NCBI RefSeq assembly: GCF_030445035.2
Contig: NC_080689.1
Location: 20,799,278 to 20,863,277, forward strand
DNA from: Dasypus novemcinctus
Taxonomy: Eukaryota; Chordata; Mammalia; Cingulata; Dasypodidae
DNA: 64,000 nt
Reading direction: 5' to 3'
Shown here: in pieces, positions 46,800 through 58,599 of the stretch
Numbering within the stretch: position 1 is the first letter of the stretch
How the letters are laid out: each line of letters opens with the position of its first letter
Position numbers and translations under genes: made by a program
The notes under the pieces: model-generated
Seen by the model: only the letters and a program-made list of their open reading frames with translations
Told to the model about the DNA's origin: nothing
Database searches by the model: none

Positions 46800-47400
46800 A
46801 TGTCAACAGTGTGTTGGGTGAGTTAGGCCAGTAATTTATTCAGGCAGGGAGGGAAGAGAAATGGGAGAAAATAACAGATCAGGGGTCTGAGGTAGAGAGG
46901 AAGGGGCTGAAAATGATAAAGCAGGCTGCTTTACAGACTACAACTTCCCATTATAGATTACAAATTCCCAGGTTTACTTGCGTAGTGATCCAAGTGGTGG
47001 GGGCGGGGGGTGGTGGTGGCCAGAGTGGGGGTCGAAAGATGCGAGAGCCAATTCAGGCCTTGCACCTGCTTTTTGAACTGTTCGTTATTCCACCCCTTTG
47101 CTAATGGCAGGGGAGGAGTCCCAGCTGTTGGCTGTTTTGACTGATTACCCCACCCCCCCATCAATCCCCACAAGGGCCCAATGATAAAGTCCTTGGGGAT
47201 TATCTGGGGCTTCTCATGGCTTCCAGAGGAAGTCTTGTACTGAATGGCAGAATCTTGGGGAGGGTCTTCCAGCAACCATCTTGCGGCTTATTGATGTCCA
47301 CGTGGACTTCTTGCCAGGTTCCTGACCCATCTATTGATTCCCTATCTTACTAGCCAGAAAATGTTAACAATTGTTGAATCTAGGTAAAGTGTATAACATT
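46800..47400 (-). other. LTR-like or unclassified repeat with G-rich core
   Basis: On the minus strand ctgcctgaataaattactgg resembles an LTR poly(A) region. The segment is GC-richer than its flanks and holds a G-rich tract at about 46995-47033. I cannot assign a family. Confidence 0.35.
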
Positions 47401-48310
47401 GTTCATTGTATCATTTTTAAACTTTTCTCAAGGTTGGTAGTCGAAAAAAGTTGAGGGGTAAAAGAAATCATTATTACTTCTCACTGAAATCATTGGAAAA
47501 GCAGAAATGAGAAGAAAAAACAAACTCCATTTTCAGAGTAACCCGGTGAGACCCAAAATCCTAGGTCCCACAATAGAGGAGGATGGAAAAAGCATCAGAG
47601 ACTGATCAGAGGGCGTGCAAGAGGACGTGGAGAGAAGATGCTCTGGCAGAGAAGGAGTCAGTGGTTGTGATTTCAAAGACAAGCAATAGTAAGGAGCACT
47701 GTTTCTAGGGCATTACACCAAAGAGTTTGGGGGATAAAAGAAAAAAATCCCAAAGTGCCAATCCCCTGCAAGATGTACAGGCAGACTGAACTCAACTAAA
47801 ATCCTAGGATCACAGGAAAATTTTTTGCTTAGCCTGGATACTGTGCTGGCTTCTTCCCTTTATGAACTGCCCATAAATTTTGAGGAAAAAGCTCAAAATT
47901 CAAGTTAAAGCAAAACAAAAAACCCAGAGCATGCTAGGGAGAACAAAAAAGACAGCTTAATATCAAAAGAACTCTCACTAGAAAAAGAACTGTTACAGAG
48001 CTTAAGAAAATCTGGTTAAATGAATTAAAGCCATTTAATGACTTCTTCATCTACAGAAGCCATGATAATAAATGCTTATTGTTATTTTAAACCACAAAGG
48101 TTTATAGTAATTTGTTACATAATTGATAACTAATGCACTACCCTACAGGAAAATTACACCTTAACCTTTTGGGTTATCTTCTCTACTGGACAGAAATAAT
48201 TTGTATCTCTACCAAATAAAATCATTTGCATCTTATCAGCTTTCTTCAAATTAGCATCTGGGGCCTAATCCAAAGTAAATAGTAAATCAGAGTTACGGTG
48301 TCCTTGAGTA
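47401..48310. other. Intergenic sequence, possible L1 remnants
   Basis: A-rich plus-strand text, partly L1-like, with no open frame or other element that I can support. Confidence 0.4.
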
Positions 48311-48523
48311 AGGCTTCTCAGCCTCAGCACTTTTGAGTCTTTGCTGCAGAGCTGCCCTGTGCATTGTGGAATATTTAGCAGCCTCTCTGGCCTCTACTTA
48401 TTAGATACCAGGAGGACCCTAGTTGTGACAACCAAAAAGGTTTCCAGACATTGCTAAGTGTCTCCCGAGGGAGCAGAACTGCCCCCACCGCCCTGCACAC
48501 ACACCCCTGCATTGAGAACCACG
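48311..48523 (+). mobile_element. MER20 (hAT-Charlie)
   Basis: ttctcagcctcagcac at the start, gtgcattgtggaatatttag, ctctggcctctacttattag, ttccagacattgctaagtgt, and attgagaaccac at the end. Near full length (about 210 bp) with the expected terminal repeats. Ancient placental element. Confidence 0.85.
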
Positions 48524-48526
48524 TTC

Positions 48527-48695
48527 ATGCATCAGACTCCTCTGCATGTCTTGTTCAAATACAGATTCTTGGGTTCCATCTTCAGAGCTTCTGATTCAGT
48601 AGGTCTTGGGTGGGACCTGAGAATTTGCATTTTTAGCAAGTTCCAGGTGATGCTTGATGCTGGTGTTGATGCTTTCTAAACGTCAGAAGTTCAAA
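48527..48695 (+). mobile_element. MER5A (hAT-Charlie)
   Basis: Immediately follows MER20: catcagactcctctgcatg, ggttccatcttcagagcttc, tgattcagtaggtcttgggt and tgagaatttgcatttttagc are characteristic of MER5A. Confidence 0.85.
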
Positions 48696-49175
48696 ACCAA
48701 ATCAAATAGACCCTATATCTACAAAAGCAAAACAAAACAACTAATATGACAGAACTAAGTTCAAACATATCATATAAACGTCACTCACCTATTAAAAGAA
48801 ATAGATTGTCAGAATGGATGATAAAGAAAAACCCAATTTTACGCTGTGTACAAGGGACATAACATAAAGTGAATCAGAAAGTTGAAGATTTAAAAATGGG
48901 CAAAGATATTCCAGACAAATGCAAATAAAGAGAAAACACTGATCATAAATTTAGTATCACACAAAATTAAATTCAAGGCAAAAGGCACAAAAAGAGAAAA
49001 AGGCAGGTCCATTTTAATGCTAAAAGATATAGTTCACAATGAAAATATGCTTAAGCTTAAGTATATTTTTGTAGAAATACACAGAAATATATGAATGGCA
49101 TGAGACATTTATTTTTATTTCACTTGGCACAAGATACACCAAGGACCAAGTATACAAAAAAAAAAATTGATTCTC

Positions 49176-49500
49176 TGGACCTGTGCTGCCCAATACAGTA
49201 GCTGCTGGCCACATGTAGTTATCGAGCACTTGAAATGGGGCTAATCCCAATTGAGAGGTGCTCTGAGTACAAAACACACCAGATTTCAAAGACTCAGTAC
49301 AAAAGAAAAAGTGTAAAATACTACATTAATAATTTCAACTGATTACATGTTGAAATGATATTTTTTATATATTGGGTTGAGTAAAACATATTACAATTAA
49401 TTTTTACCTGCTTCATTTTACTTTCACCTGGCTATTATAATATTTAAAATTATATAAGTGGCTTGCATTATATTTCTATTGGAGAGAGCTGCTATGGAAG
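49176..49500 (-). mobile_element. hAT-Charlie element (MER33-like)
   Basis: Terminal repeats ctgtgctgcccaatacagta and tctattggagagagctgct flank about 325 bp that includes ccacatgtagttatcgagca and atgttgaaatgatatttt. Matches the MER33-type non-autonomous DNA transposon in reverse. The family name is from memory. Confidence 0.7.
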
Positions 49501-49539
49501 AACTAAATAATAACAAGAAGTATCTAAATAACTGTAACT

Positions 49540-49740
49540 GCTAATACATATGAATTGTATTCCAGACATTATTCTAAATACTTTCCACATATTAACCCAT
49601 TTAATTCCCTGTAACATCCCTATGAAGCAGATGCTATTATTACAGCCATTTTATAGATAAGAAAACTGGGACACAGAGAAATTAAGAAATTTGCATAAGA
49701 CCATCTTAATGAATCTGGGGTATAGAGCCCATCAGTATGA
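49540..49740 (-). repeat. MIR SINE fragment, antisense
   Basis: cagccattttatagataaga, aaactgggacacagagaaat and the distal part follow a reverse-complement MIR. Confidence 0.65.
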
Positions 49741-52364
49741 AGAATCTGCACTGTAAACACGATTCTGTAATTGATATAGAATATTGACATATTGAACTCC
49801 ATCCTCTGAAAATAGGAATATATCTCTTGTTCCATCTTCAAAAAAAATTCATAAAAATTGGCCATATGTTAGGCTACAAGGAAAACATCACTAAATGTTA
49901 AAAATTGGAAATATGACAAAGTTACATCACAAAGCTATAAAACTAGAATTTAATAGCAAACCCAGAAAAATAGTCCCTAAAATCTAGAAATTAAAACAAT
50001 AAAACAAAACCCACCTTTTCCGATCTTTTGCACAACTCTTGAATCAGAAAGGAACCTGAAATTGAAGACTAAAGAATATAATCATGAAAACAGTGCATAT
50101 ACTACCTACAGGATATAGAATATGCATTACTCAGGAAAAGTTACAGATTTAAATATATTAATATGCTATTAGACAAGAAAGACAAAGAAATAACTGTTTA
50201 CTTGGTTCAAACCTAGGCCAAAACAATTGCAAGCCTAGTTAAAATGGGCACTTTCTAGGAAAATATGGTCTATAAAAACTGATTTAAGAATAAAAAAGGT
50301 AGTGTTGCTGAAAGAACAATGATCTGAAAGTAATAGACTCAGGTGGTTTTACTGGAAAATATTGTCAAAACTCTAAAAAAGTAGATAGCTTCAGTGTAAC
50401 TTAATTTGTTCTAGAACACAAAGAAAAAACTTTAAAGATCTTTTTAAAGAAGCAGGCATAATATTGATACCAAAACCCAACAAGAATTGCCCAAGTTAAG
50501 AAAATTGTGGAATAATCTCATTTATGAACATCAAGGCAAATCTGAAATAAATATTGTAAATACAGTTAAAAAAATGACCATAAGGGTTCATTCTAGGCAT
50601 TCAAGAATGGTTCAATATCAGGAAATCTATTAATATAATAGATTATATTAATTAAATCTAAAAAGTAAAATTATATTATCTTCACAAATGCTAAATAAAC
50701 ATTTGACAAAATTGAACATACATTTTGATTTTGAAACTGCTTAAAATCAGAAGAGGTGAAAATTTCTAAATGTGATTACAACTGATCTCTCTCAACCCCC
50801 AAACCAGCTTAATGAGGAAATGCTACAATTATTTACACTAAAGATTTGTCTAAGAAAAGAATGCCTATTATCACCACCTAACATTGCCTTTGAGGAATTA
50901 GGTAATACAAATAGATAAGAAAAAAGAAAATAAGGGTATAAGTCTTTTCAGTAGGCAAAATTATCACTATGATATGATTCTATACCTAAAAATCCAAGAG
51001 TATCAACTGAAAAAATTACTACAAAAAATATGAAAAATCAATAAGGCTGATTTTCTTTAACCTTAATGTTTCTGAAACAGACCATTAAGTTAATAAACAG
51101 AAATAGTTTCCATAAATACAGACAGTAATTTGAATGCATAATGGAATAAAAGACCCCAAACATCAGTGAAAAAAAATACTTAAAATATCAAGGAATAAGC
51201 CTAACAAGAAATGAGCAAGCTATATGGAAAAAGCTTAAAAATCTCCTGAGATACAAAAGGAGATTGGAATTTATTGAAAGGAAACTACTTCTGGACTAGT
51301 AAGAAAACATGATGAAGATTTCAATATTTCCAAGTTAACTTTGAACTTAACACCCTATCCCCAAAAAACAATGAGATTTTGTTTTCTTTTTTGCATTAGC
51401 AAATTAATTTTAAAGTTCACAGGGGAAAAAACAAGCATGAATAGCTAGGAAAAATCTGAAAAAAGGGTTATGAGTGAAGATGATCAGTTATTAAAACAAA
51501 AAACCTCAACAATTAAAAGTCTATTAATAAAATGCATGCATGCATAAATAAAAATAGAATAGCAAGTCCAGAAATAGAAGAAGCAATATGATAATCTAGT
51601 ATATGACAAAATATATCATTTCAGAAAGCATATTCAGTGAATGATTTGAGAAAACTGGGTAAAAATCTTAAAATAAATTTGGATTTATATCTTAAAACTT
51701 AGTCCATGGTAATTTCCAAATGAATGAAAGATTTAAATGGAAAAGAATACAACCATAAAAGAAAAACAGTATAATTATTTTAAATTATTTTGGATAGGGA
51801 GGACCTTTCAAAATATGACATAGTAGTAGGTGCTATAAAAGGGAAGATAAATCACAACATAAAAATTAAAAGTCTGAGTGGCACATTCCACCAAAAGCCA
51901 AGTTAGAAGATAAAATAAAAATTAAAAAATATTTGCAAGTCATATTATCAGTGCAGAACTAATTTTATCTAATAAAGAAAGCATTGCAAATTTCACTGCA
52001 AATTCCCAAGACCAATTTAACATCCTGGTTTTAAATAAAATGGGCAAAGGAATTGAAGAGACAATTCACAGCAAAAGACTCCAAAAGATTCAAGTTATCC
52101 ACGCATCCTCACTAAAATAGAAATGCAACTAAAAGCCACACAGTAATAATCATTTTTACTCATCAAAGTCAACAATTTTAAATGCTTTCTTAGTACAGGT
52201 ATGAAGAAACAGACATTCTAGTCATTTATTCATATTGGGAATGTAAATTTGTGCAACCTCTCTGAAGACCATTTTGGAAATAGCCACCAAAATTGGAAAC
52301 GTGCTTTCTTTTTGACCCAGTAATTCCATATCTGGGAATTTATTCTAAAGATAATTAGATGATA

Positions 52365-52560
52365 CTAGTAGTTGTAGCAGTAGTAGGAGCAGCAGCAACT
52401 AATACATGTCAGTACTGTTTCAAGTAGTTTACATCTGACTTCTTATTGATGAGAAACTAAAGGCACAGAGTAGTTAAATAATGTGCTCCTAACTCGCCGG
52501 TAGGAAGTGGTCGAGCAAAAATCAAACCCCCACAGTGTGGCTTCAGAGTCCATGCTCTTA
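52365..52560 (-). repeat. MIR-like insertion, antisense
   Basis: agtactgtttcaagtagttt, gatgagaaactaaaggcaca and agagtccatgctctta fit a reverse-complement MIR, lying between two L1 segments. A short (TAG/CAG)n tract, gtagttgtagcagtagtagg, is at its left edge. Confidence 0.6.
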
Positions 52561-52875
52561 TTTGTGACCTGTTAAGGGACACTTGGACATGTGAGAAATT
52601 AAAAATGAACAAGGCTTTTTATAACAGTATTGCTCACAATAAGAAACAACTGAAAATAATTCAAAATTCATCAACAGAGGCCTAGTTGCGTAAACAACGT
52701 TACATCTATACAATGTAATACTATTTGGGGGTGGGGGAGGAGGGAGGGAGGAGGAGAAACTCTGAATCGATATGGAAAGAACTCCAGAACACATTTTTAC
52801 GTGAAAAACAAGATGTAAAAGAGTGGGGCAAGTTAGTATAGGGAAAGGGAACACTTGGGTCACAGCTGAAGACCC

Positions 52876-52939
52876 GGCAGACAACATGGCCGTCAGACAA
52901 CATGGATGGCAGACAATATGGACGGCAGACCACATGTGA
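52876..52939 (+). repeat. Four tandem 16-bp repeats in the LTR U3
   Basis: Units ggcagacaacatggcc, gtcagacaacatggat, ggcagacaatatggac and ggcagaccacatgtga lie head to tail. Tandem repeats in U3 often act as enhancers in retroviral LTRs; no function is shown here. Confidence 0.85.
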
Positions 52940-53269
52940 GACCCTGCCCAGAAAACTCCTGAGGGGAAGGCTGCTGGAAAGATCCCTTAAGACCCTGGCT
53001 ACAAGAGCCCATTTAGAACTTTTTCCAGGGTTAAGGAGAAGTCCTGGATGACCTCAAACAGGCCTCCTCACTGGGCCCCTGAGAGCTAACAGTGGGGATT
53101 GTAAGGCAACCAGTCAGAACAGCAAACAGCTGGGGCCCCTCCCCGGCAATATGAAGGGGGAAGAGAAAAAAAAAAGTCTTAAAAGGCCTAACCTGGGGTC
53201 CCCACACGCGTGACTCGCCGTGTAGCACGCCTGCATCCAAGTCCGGGACTGTGTGCTCTTTTCCTGTTT

Positions 53270-53645
53270 TTTTTTTTGTTTTTTTTTTTAAGATTTATTT
53301 ATTTAATTTCCCCCCCTCCCCTGGTTGTCTGTTCTTGGTGTCTATTTGCTGCGTCTTGTTTCTTTGTCCGCTTCTGTTGTCGTCAGCGGCACGGGAAGTG
53401 TGGGCGGCGCCATTCCTGGGCAGGCTGCACTTTCTTTTCACGCTGGGCGGCTTTCCTCACGGGCGCACTCCTTGCGCGTGGGGCTCCCCCACGCGGGGGA
53501 CACCCCTGCGTGGCACGGCACTCCTTGCACGCATCAGCGCTGCGCATGGCCAGCTCCCCACGGGTCAAGGAGGCCCGGCGTTTGAACCGCGGACCTCCCA
53601 TATGGTAGACGGACGCCCTAACCACTGGGCCAAAGTCCGTTTTTC
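53270..53645 (-). mobile_element. DAS-type SINE (armadillo), copy 4, inside the LTR
   Basis: Minus orientation. The 9-bp duplication ttcctgttt lies at 53261-53269 and 53646-53654. The A-rich end is at 53270-53310 (agatttatttatttaattt) and the head near 53580-53640 carries the B box (ggttcaaacg on the minus strand). It looks the least diverged of the four copies, with many CpGs still present, suggesting it is the youngest insertion here. Confidence 0.9.
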
Positions 53646-53768
53646 TTCCTGTTTCTTAATAAACTCTTTACTCCCTTGCCTACCCTATGATGTGTCCTTA
53701 AATTTTTTTTATGCAACATAAACCAAGAACCTAGAAGCCCAGAACCCAGAGCTTTCTGCTAACAAGAG

Positions 53769-53880
53769 TATGAATGGTAGGGGATCGATTTGTGTACAAA
53801 TGGGGGAAAGATTGCATATATTTCTCTTTTTATGTTTAAACTGTCTCTGAAAGACACACACACACACACACACAAATAAA
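53769..53880 (+). mobile_element. L1 3' end continuing after the LTR
   Basis: tgaatggtaggggatcgatt and ttgtgtacaaatgggggaaa continue the L1 interrupted at 52823. A (CA)n tract lies at about 53853-53873. Confidence 0.65.
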
Positions 53881-54489
53881 TTAGATGTCTGTAGCATCTT
53901 TGATTGACTAAGGTTAGGAGGAGACTTCACTGAATAAATTGGTTTTCCATTTTGAATTTTGAGCCATGTATTACATATTCAAAAAGTAACTAATAATACT
54001 ATGGAGCCTCCTGAGGATCTTTGTCCCTGAGGAACAAAATGGAGGCCATGAGAGCAAGGATGACAAAATGCTCTCTTGTAGTGAATTCATCTCAAAAGAT
54101 TGACTCATATTTTTTTGAATGTAACATTTTAAAAAAATAAAGAAGGAAAAAAAATTAAAAAGCAATATCTCATAAAAAAAAAAAGATGTTAAGAGAATTC
54201 GGTAACATGAACCTCCCAACCTTCAACTCACTCTGCTGTCTGTGATAACATGCTACAAAGCAGCTCTATTCTACAGTTACATATCAAATAATATAGAAAA
54301 GATTCTTCTTTTAGTAAAAAGTAGAGTTTAAAAGCAAAAGGATGCATAGCAGATTGCCTATCATGGATCCTGCATTTGTTTTTAAGTTGTAGAAAGAACT
54401 AACTTAGTACTATGTTCTTTGCAACATTGTGAGAGAGATTCTTCCTAAGAGTTTCCTTAGGGCACTCCTGAGTATTGAGTAATGTATTG
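53881..54489. other. Intergenic stretch
   Basis: AT-rich with short A runs. No element I can name. Confidence 0.4.
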
Positions 54490-54710
54490 ATTATAATATT
54501 AGCTAAACATTGAGTATATATTATGTGCCATACACTACAATAGACATTTTACATGGATTATCACACTTCATCCTCGTGTACTCTACGAAGGTGGGATTAT
54601 TATCCTCATTTTCTAGATTGGAAGATCACAGTTTATCCAGGTTAAATAAATTACCCAAGGCTGCTTGGCTGGTGCACCAGGGTTCTGAATTCAGAACTAT
54701 TGCCTCCTGG
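54490..54710 (-). repeat. MIR SINE fragment, antisense
   Basis: ggtgggattattatcctcat, aggttaaataaattacccaa and ttggctggtgcaccagggtt follow a reverse-complement MIR. Confidence 0.6.
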
Positions 54711-55669
54711 TGCTCTAAAAGAATTGTTAGGAAAGTATTTTTTTTTGTGGCCGCCTACTGCTGTCAAAAATTTTAAAATAGGTATACATTTCATTGACCT
54801 ACTCTGGTACATGGTGACTCTAGTGGAGAGAAACATGCTTTCTATGACTGTCGTTTTTCCAAAGCAAGCACTTAAATAACTGGGTAAGAAGTTAACCAAG
54901 AGCGGCACCGTAAGATTTAAAACTATTTACTGTATTTCATCATCATTGAAAATAAGATTACAAAAAAGCCGTTGCTCAAACTTTTAGGCTGGAATTTACT
55001 TTCTGCTTGTTTCCTTAGAAATTTCTTTGCCAATTTCTGATAATTGAGGATTAGTTAGGATGACACTATTGCCTCTGTAGTTCCATGTTAGCATAGTTGG
55101 CTTGGTATAACTGGCCATCTTCTACACCATGTAAACTGTTCCCTACTGAGATAAAGGCATCTAAGGCAGGTAAACCACAGCAAGTGTTGGCCAAGGCCCT
55201 GATGTGTGCTGAGAGTGATGTATAACTAGGAGTAAACCTATGCGTCCTGAGGACTTGATAGTACTTTTCATACATTTCCCCAAGAAACCCGGATTTATTT
55301 CAACCATTTAGTAAACATTAAGATACGAGTGCTAGGTGTGTTTGCTTTGGATTCTTGAAGAGATCTGCATTTGACACTTTGGGGCTCTTAAAGATCTTCA
55401 TTACTGTATTTTACTGAAAATTTCCTTGCCTTTCAAATGGAACCTTTCAGAGTAAATCACTCCGCTAAATTTTATATTCCTATTTTTTTCTGCTCTGCCA
55501 TCTTAGTGAAGCTTCTGGAACGAAACTTTCTCCTGTTCTGTCTTTACTCAACATTCAGAAAACTGGCTTGTCTTTATTCTGAAACTGCTCTCGAAAAGGT
55601 CACAAGATATAATGGGTATATTTAAGCCCTAGTTTGTTGAATTTCTTGGTAGCCTCTGGAATTGTTGGC

Positions 55670-55800
55670 CATCGAGCTCTGGAGCCAGATGGTTTAGGTG
55701 ATCCCACCTCCGCTGCGTACTAGCTACATGGATGTGGGCAGTTGCTTTACCTGTCCTGCGCTTATGCAAAGTCAGAGTGATAGTGATACCCCACCTTTAA
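55670..55800 (+). repeat. MIR SINE fragment
   Basis: tctggagccagatggtttag and ctgcgtactagctacatgga, then gtgggcagttgctttacctg, follow MIR in the plus orientation. Confidence 0.65.
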
Positions 55801-55849
55801 ATAAATACTAATAAACTGTCATTCACACTGGTAGCTCTAAAGTTCCATG

Positions 55850-56640
55850 CCACTTTTCTCTTGGTGTCCCTCTGACCTTTGTGGCTCCTGCTCCATTTAC
55901 CCTTTAAGTGTATTCCCCAGGACTCTACCTTGGTCCACTACCTTCTTCACTCCCTCTTGAGTGATTTAATACAGAATCACTGTTTGATCAAATGCTCCAG
56001 TGCAAAAACCACTGGATGTTGATCGTTCCCAAATCTCTATCTCCAAGCCTTTTCCTGAGTTTCAGACAGAGACCATTTGTCCCCAGTAAATTTTTTCCCC
56101 TTGTAATTTTGATTACAGTAAATGGCATCATCATCAGCACATCACAAAACAGAGGAGTTAAACCAAATTTCTTATTCTCACTCCAAGCAATGAAGTTAAA
56201 GTGTTCTTTGGATTCCAATCTTTGCTTGCCCTGCCCTTGCTTAAATCCATTCTCTACCCTTTAGCCAAAGACTTACATAGAACCCAAATCTGACCATGCC
56301 ATGTGTCTTTTTACTGGCATATAACTGCACATAAAATAGGTCCAAGTTCTTTAGAGGGTACAGAGTCCTCTACTACCTGGTCCCAGCAAGGCACCTTTCC
56401 AATTTCTTCTGCCAATTTCCAACCCATATGAGTGATTCTGAAACTCTGCAACACTAGTACCCTGGCATAGCATTGTTTGTCTATTGCATTTTTACATTAC
56501 CTATGTTTCTGGCTCTTCCACTAGTCATTTCCCAGTGCAGACTTTCTAGCTTATTTTCATACCATAAATGCCTAAAATGGTTCCTGGGATATAGTAGGCA
56601 CTCATAAATGTTTATTGACCAGCACTGCAGTCTTTCCTTG
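55850..56640 (+). repeat. L2 LINE 3' region
   Basis: Long diverged L2: aggactctaccttggtccac, ttcctgagtttcagacagag, ctctactacctggtcccagc and gatatagtaggcactcataa. Plus orientation, so sense to RASGRP3 and antisense to FAM98A. Confidence 0.65.
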
Positions 56641-58599
56641 TCTTGAAGAAATAACAATAACTCAATGTAATACATACTGATCCCTTAAAAGTTTTTTTTT
56701 CTTCAAGATTTCCCCCCTATTCCTAGGAAACATGTTACAATTTTTTTCTGTTCCCACTCCAGGCTCTTCATTTATATCCAGTGGAAGTTTTCAACACAAG
56801 AGTTATGTTTATGCAACTTATTACCTGGCATAATTTTGCAGGTTACTAGAAGTTAGCAAGGTAAGTTGAGTTCAAACACTTATGTGTATATCTGCTTTGA
56901 TCAGTACTATGCACCTTAGGATTCATTTATGTACACTACACATCAAAGTGAACATTCTAACGATTATAATCAAACAAAAAAAATAAGGAAAAAAAGGAAT
57001 AAATCTTTAAAAAGTCACATAAAACTGGATACTGTGTAACAAGATGAATATGTTTTTTAATCTAGGTAAACCCAGTGGTCTTTTCTATTAAAATAAATAC
57101 ACATTACTTAAGGGGAGGTGATTAATAATATATATATATATTTAAGGCCAATTCTTAATAAAATATAATATTTGTAGATGTAGTATCCGGAAAGGCAGAA
57201 TGGGCACAATTTAAAAAAATCTAAGTACAAGTATATAGGTGATTTGGGAACTGAAAAATCAGTTAAGTATAGAAATGATTCCAAATGCTCTCCCTCAGCA
57301 AGAATTTTTATACTGCTGTTCATGTCTGGAACAACTGGACACTAGGTCAGTTTGGATCTAGAGCAAGAAATGAAAAAGAGTGGCATATCTAAGAATTTTC
57401 AGAGGATATTGACATCCTGTTCTCTAGTTTATGGTAGCAAAAAAACACAAAGACCTAACAAAAGGTACACTCTGTCTCAGCAGCTTTGTAAATAGGCAAT
57501 ATTTTAAGACTCATGACAAAAATTTCCCCCTGAAAATTTTCTCGTTTCTCTAATGAACGCCCATATTCCCTACTCTAAGAAATCAGGATTCACTATAATT
57601 TACGGTTAAAAATGTACATAAGATCAACAGACATACTCTACACAAAATCTAAGAACTATAATAAAACTTAATTCTTGTTGGTTTCACGTGGGAAAAAAAA
57701 TCCAGACTGATGCAGAAAATGAAGATGTAATATTTACAGCCATCATGGAGAAATGATCATTTAAAAGTTCTTAATATGCTCACATTTTAAAATGTGATCT
57801 AATAACTGTAAAGATATATCAAAATTATATTTGTCAAAAGAATGGAACATATTCAATTAGGTATAATGTGGAGTCTGAAGTTATAAAATATTTTAAGACA
57901 TGAAACTTTGACAATTTTATTTTTAACAGGAAAACTCCTATACATACTAAACACACTTAACTGCATAAAGAGACCAACACAACTTTCAAGCAGAACTTAA
58001 AATCTTAATTTTAATGATAAATAAAATCATTTTAAATTGACTATAAATTTGAACATTTTCAAATGGTAAAGGTTAGCTGAAAAAAAAAAACACGTTAAGT
58101 TAAAAGGATCATGGCAAATCTTCAAAAATGGTTTCAGCTCTCAGAAGAATGTGCTTATCTTACTAACAGAATAGTTTTAGCAACAAGACATGAGTCGATT
58201 CTTCACTCTAAAATAGTCCAATTTAGTAAGAAAAGAATTTTTTTTTTAACAAACTTATATTACACTTGCTCTTAAGAAAAACATCCCCACATTCTTTAGC
58301 AGGAAGGAAACAGAATAGAAAAACCCCTACAGATCAAAGCCATTGATTTATTTTTGCCTAATATGTGTAGCAACAGCTACATCCAGTGGTCAGAGATGAG
58401 TAGTGACTTTTACAGCTATTAGTAAAAGGTACACTTGGAAACGGTTATTTTCAATATATTTAAGGTTTTGGGATAGGGGTTACCTTTCACTACAAATTAA
58501 GATTTTAAGGATATATGTAAGAATATTTGGGGAACAGAGGCCCTGAAGCAAGTGTTAAGAATAATTCCATTAAATCAAGTAGCTAAAATAAAACTCAAA
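56641..58599. other. Intergenic stretch between RASGRP3 and FAM98A
   Basis: AT-rich, with a (TA)n-like tract at about 57128-57142. It contains no recognisable gene or repeat. The part nearest 58600 could be a longer FAM98A 3' UTR, because a second AATAAA on the minus strand lies at 58347-58352. Confidence 0.4.

Larger units (their letters stand above)
48700..52823 (+). mobile_element. Old L1 ORF2 remnant, plus strand, broken by younger insertions
   Basis: A-rich degenerate L1: tctaggcattcaagaatggt with caatatcaggaaatc near 50594-50630 (reverse-transcriptase region), catattgggaatgtaaattt near 52230 and ccagtaattccatatctggg near 52316-52340 (3' part of ORF2). All frames are heavily interrupted. 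Interrupted by a Charlie element (49176-49500), MIRs and the LTR at 52824. It resumes at 53769. Confidence 0.8.
52824..53764 (+). mobile_element. Class I (ERV1) solo LTR inside L1, split by a SINE
   Basis: Begins TG (52824), ends CA (53764) and is flanked by a 4-bp duplication agag (52820-52823 and 53765-53768), the duplication size usual for ERV1. Joining the flanks restores L1 sequence. It carries a TATA-like ttaaaagg (53179-53186) and AATAAA (53658-53663). Without the inserted SINE it is about 555 bp. No internal proviral sequence adjoins it, so it is a solo LTR. Confidence 0.85.
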
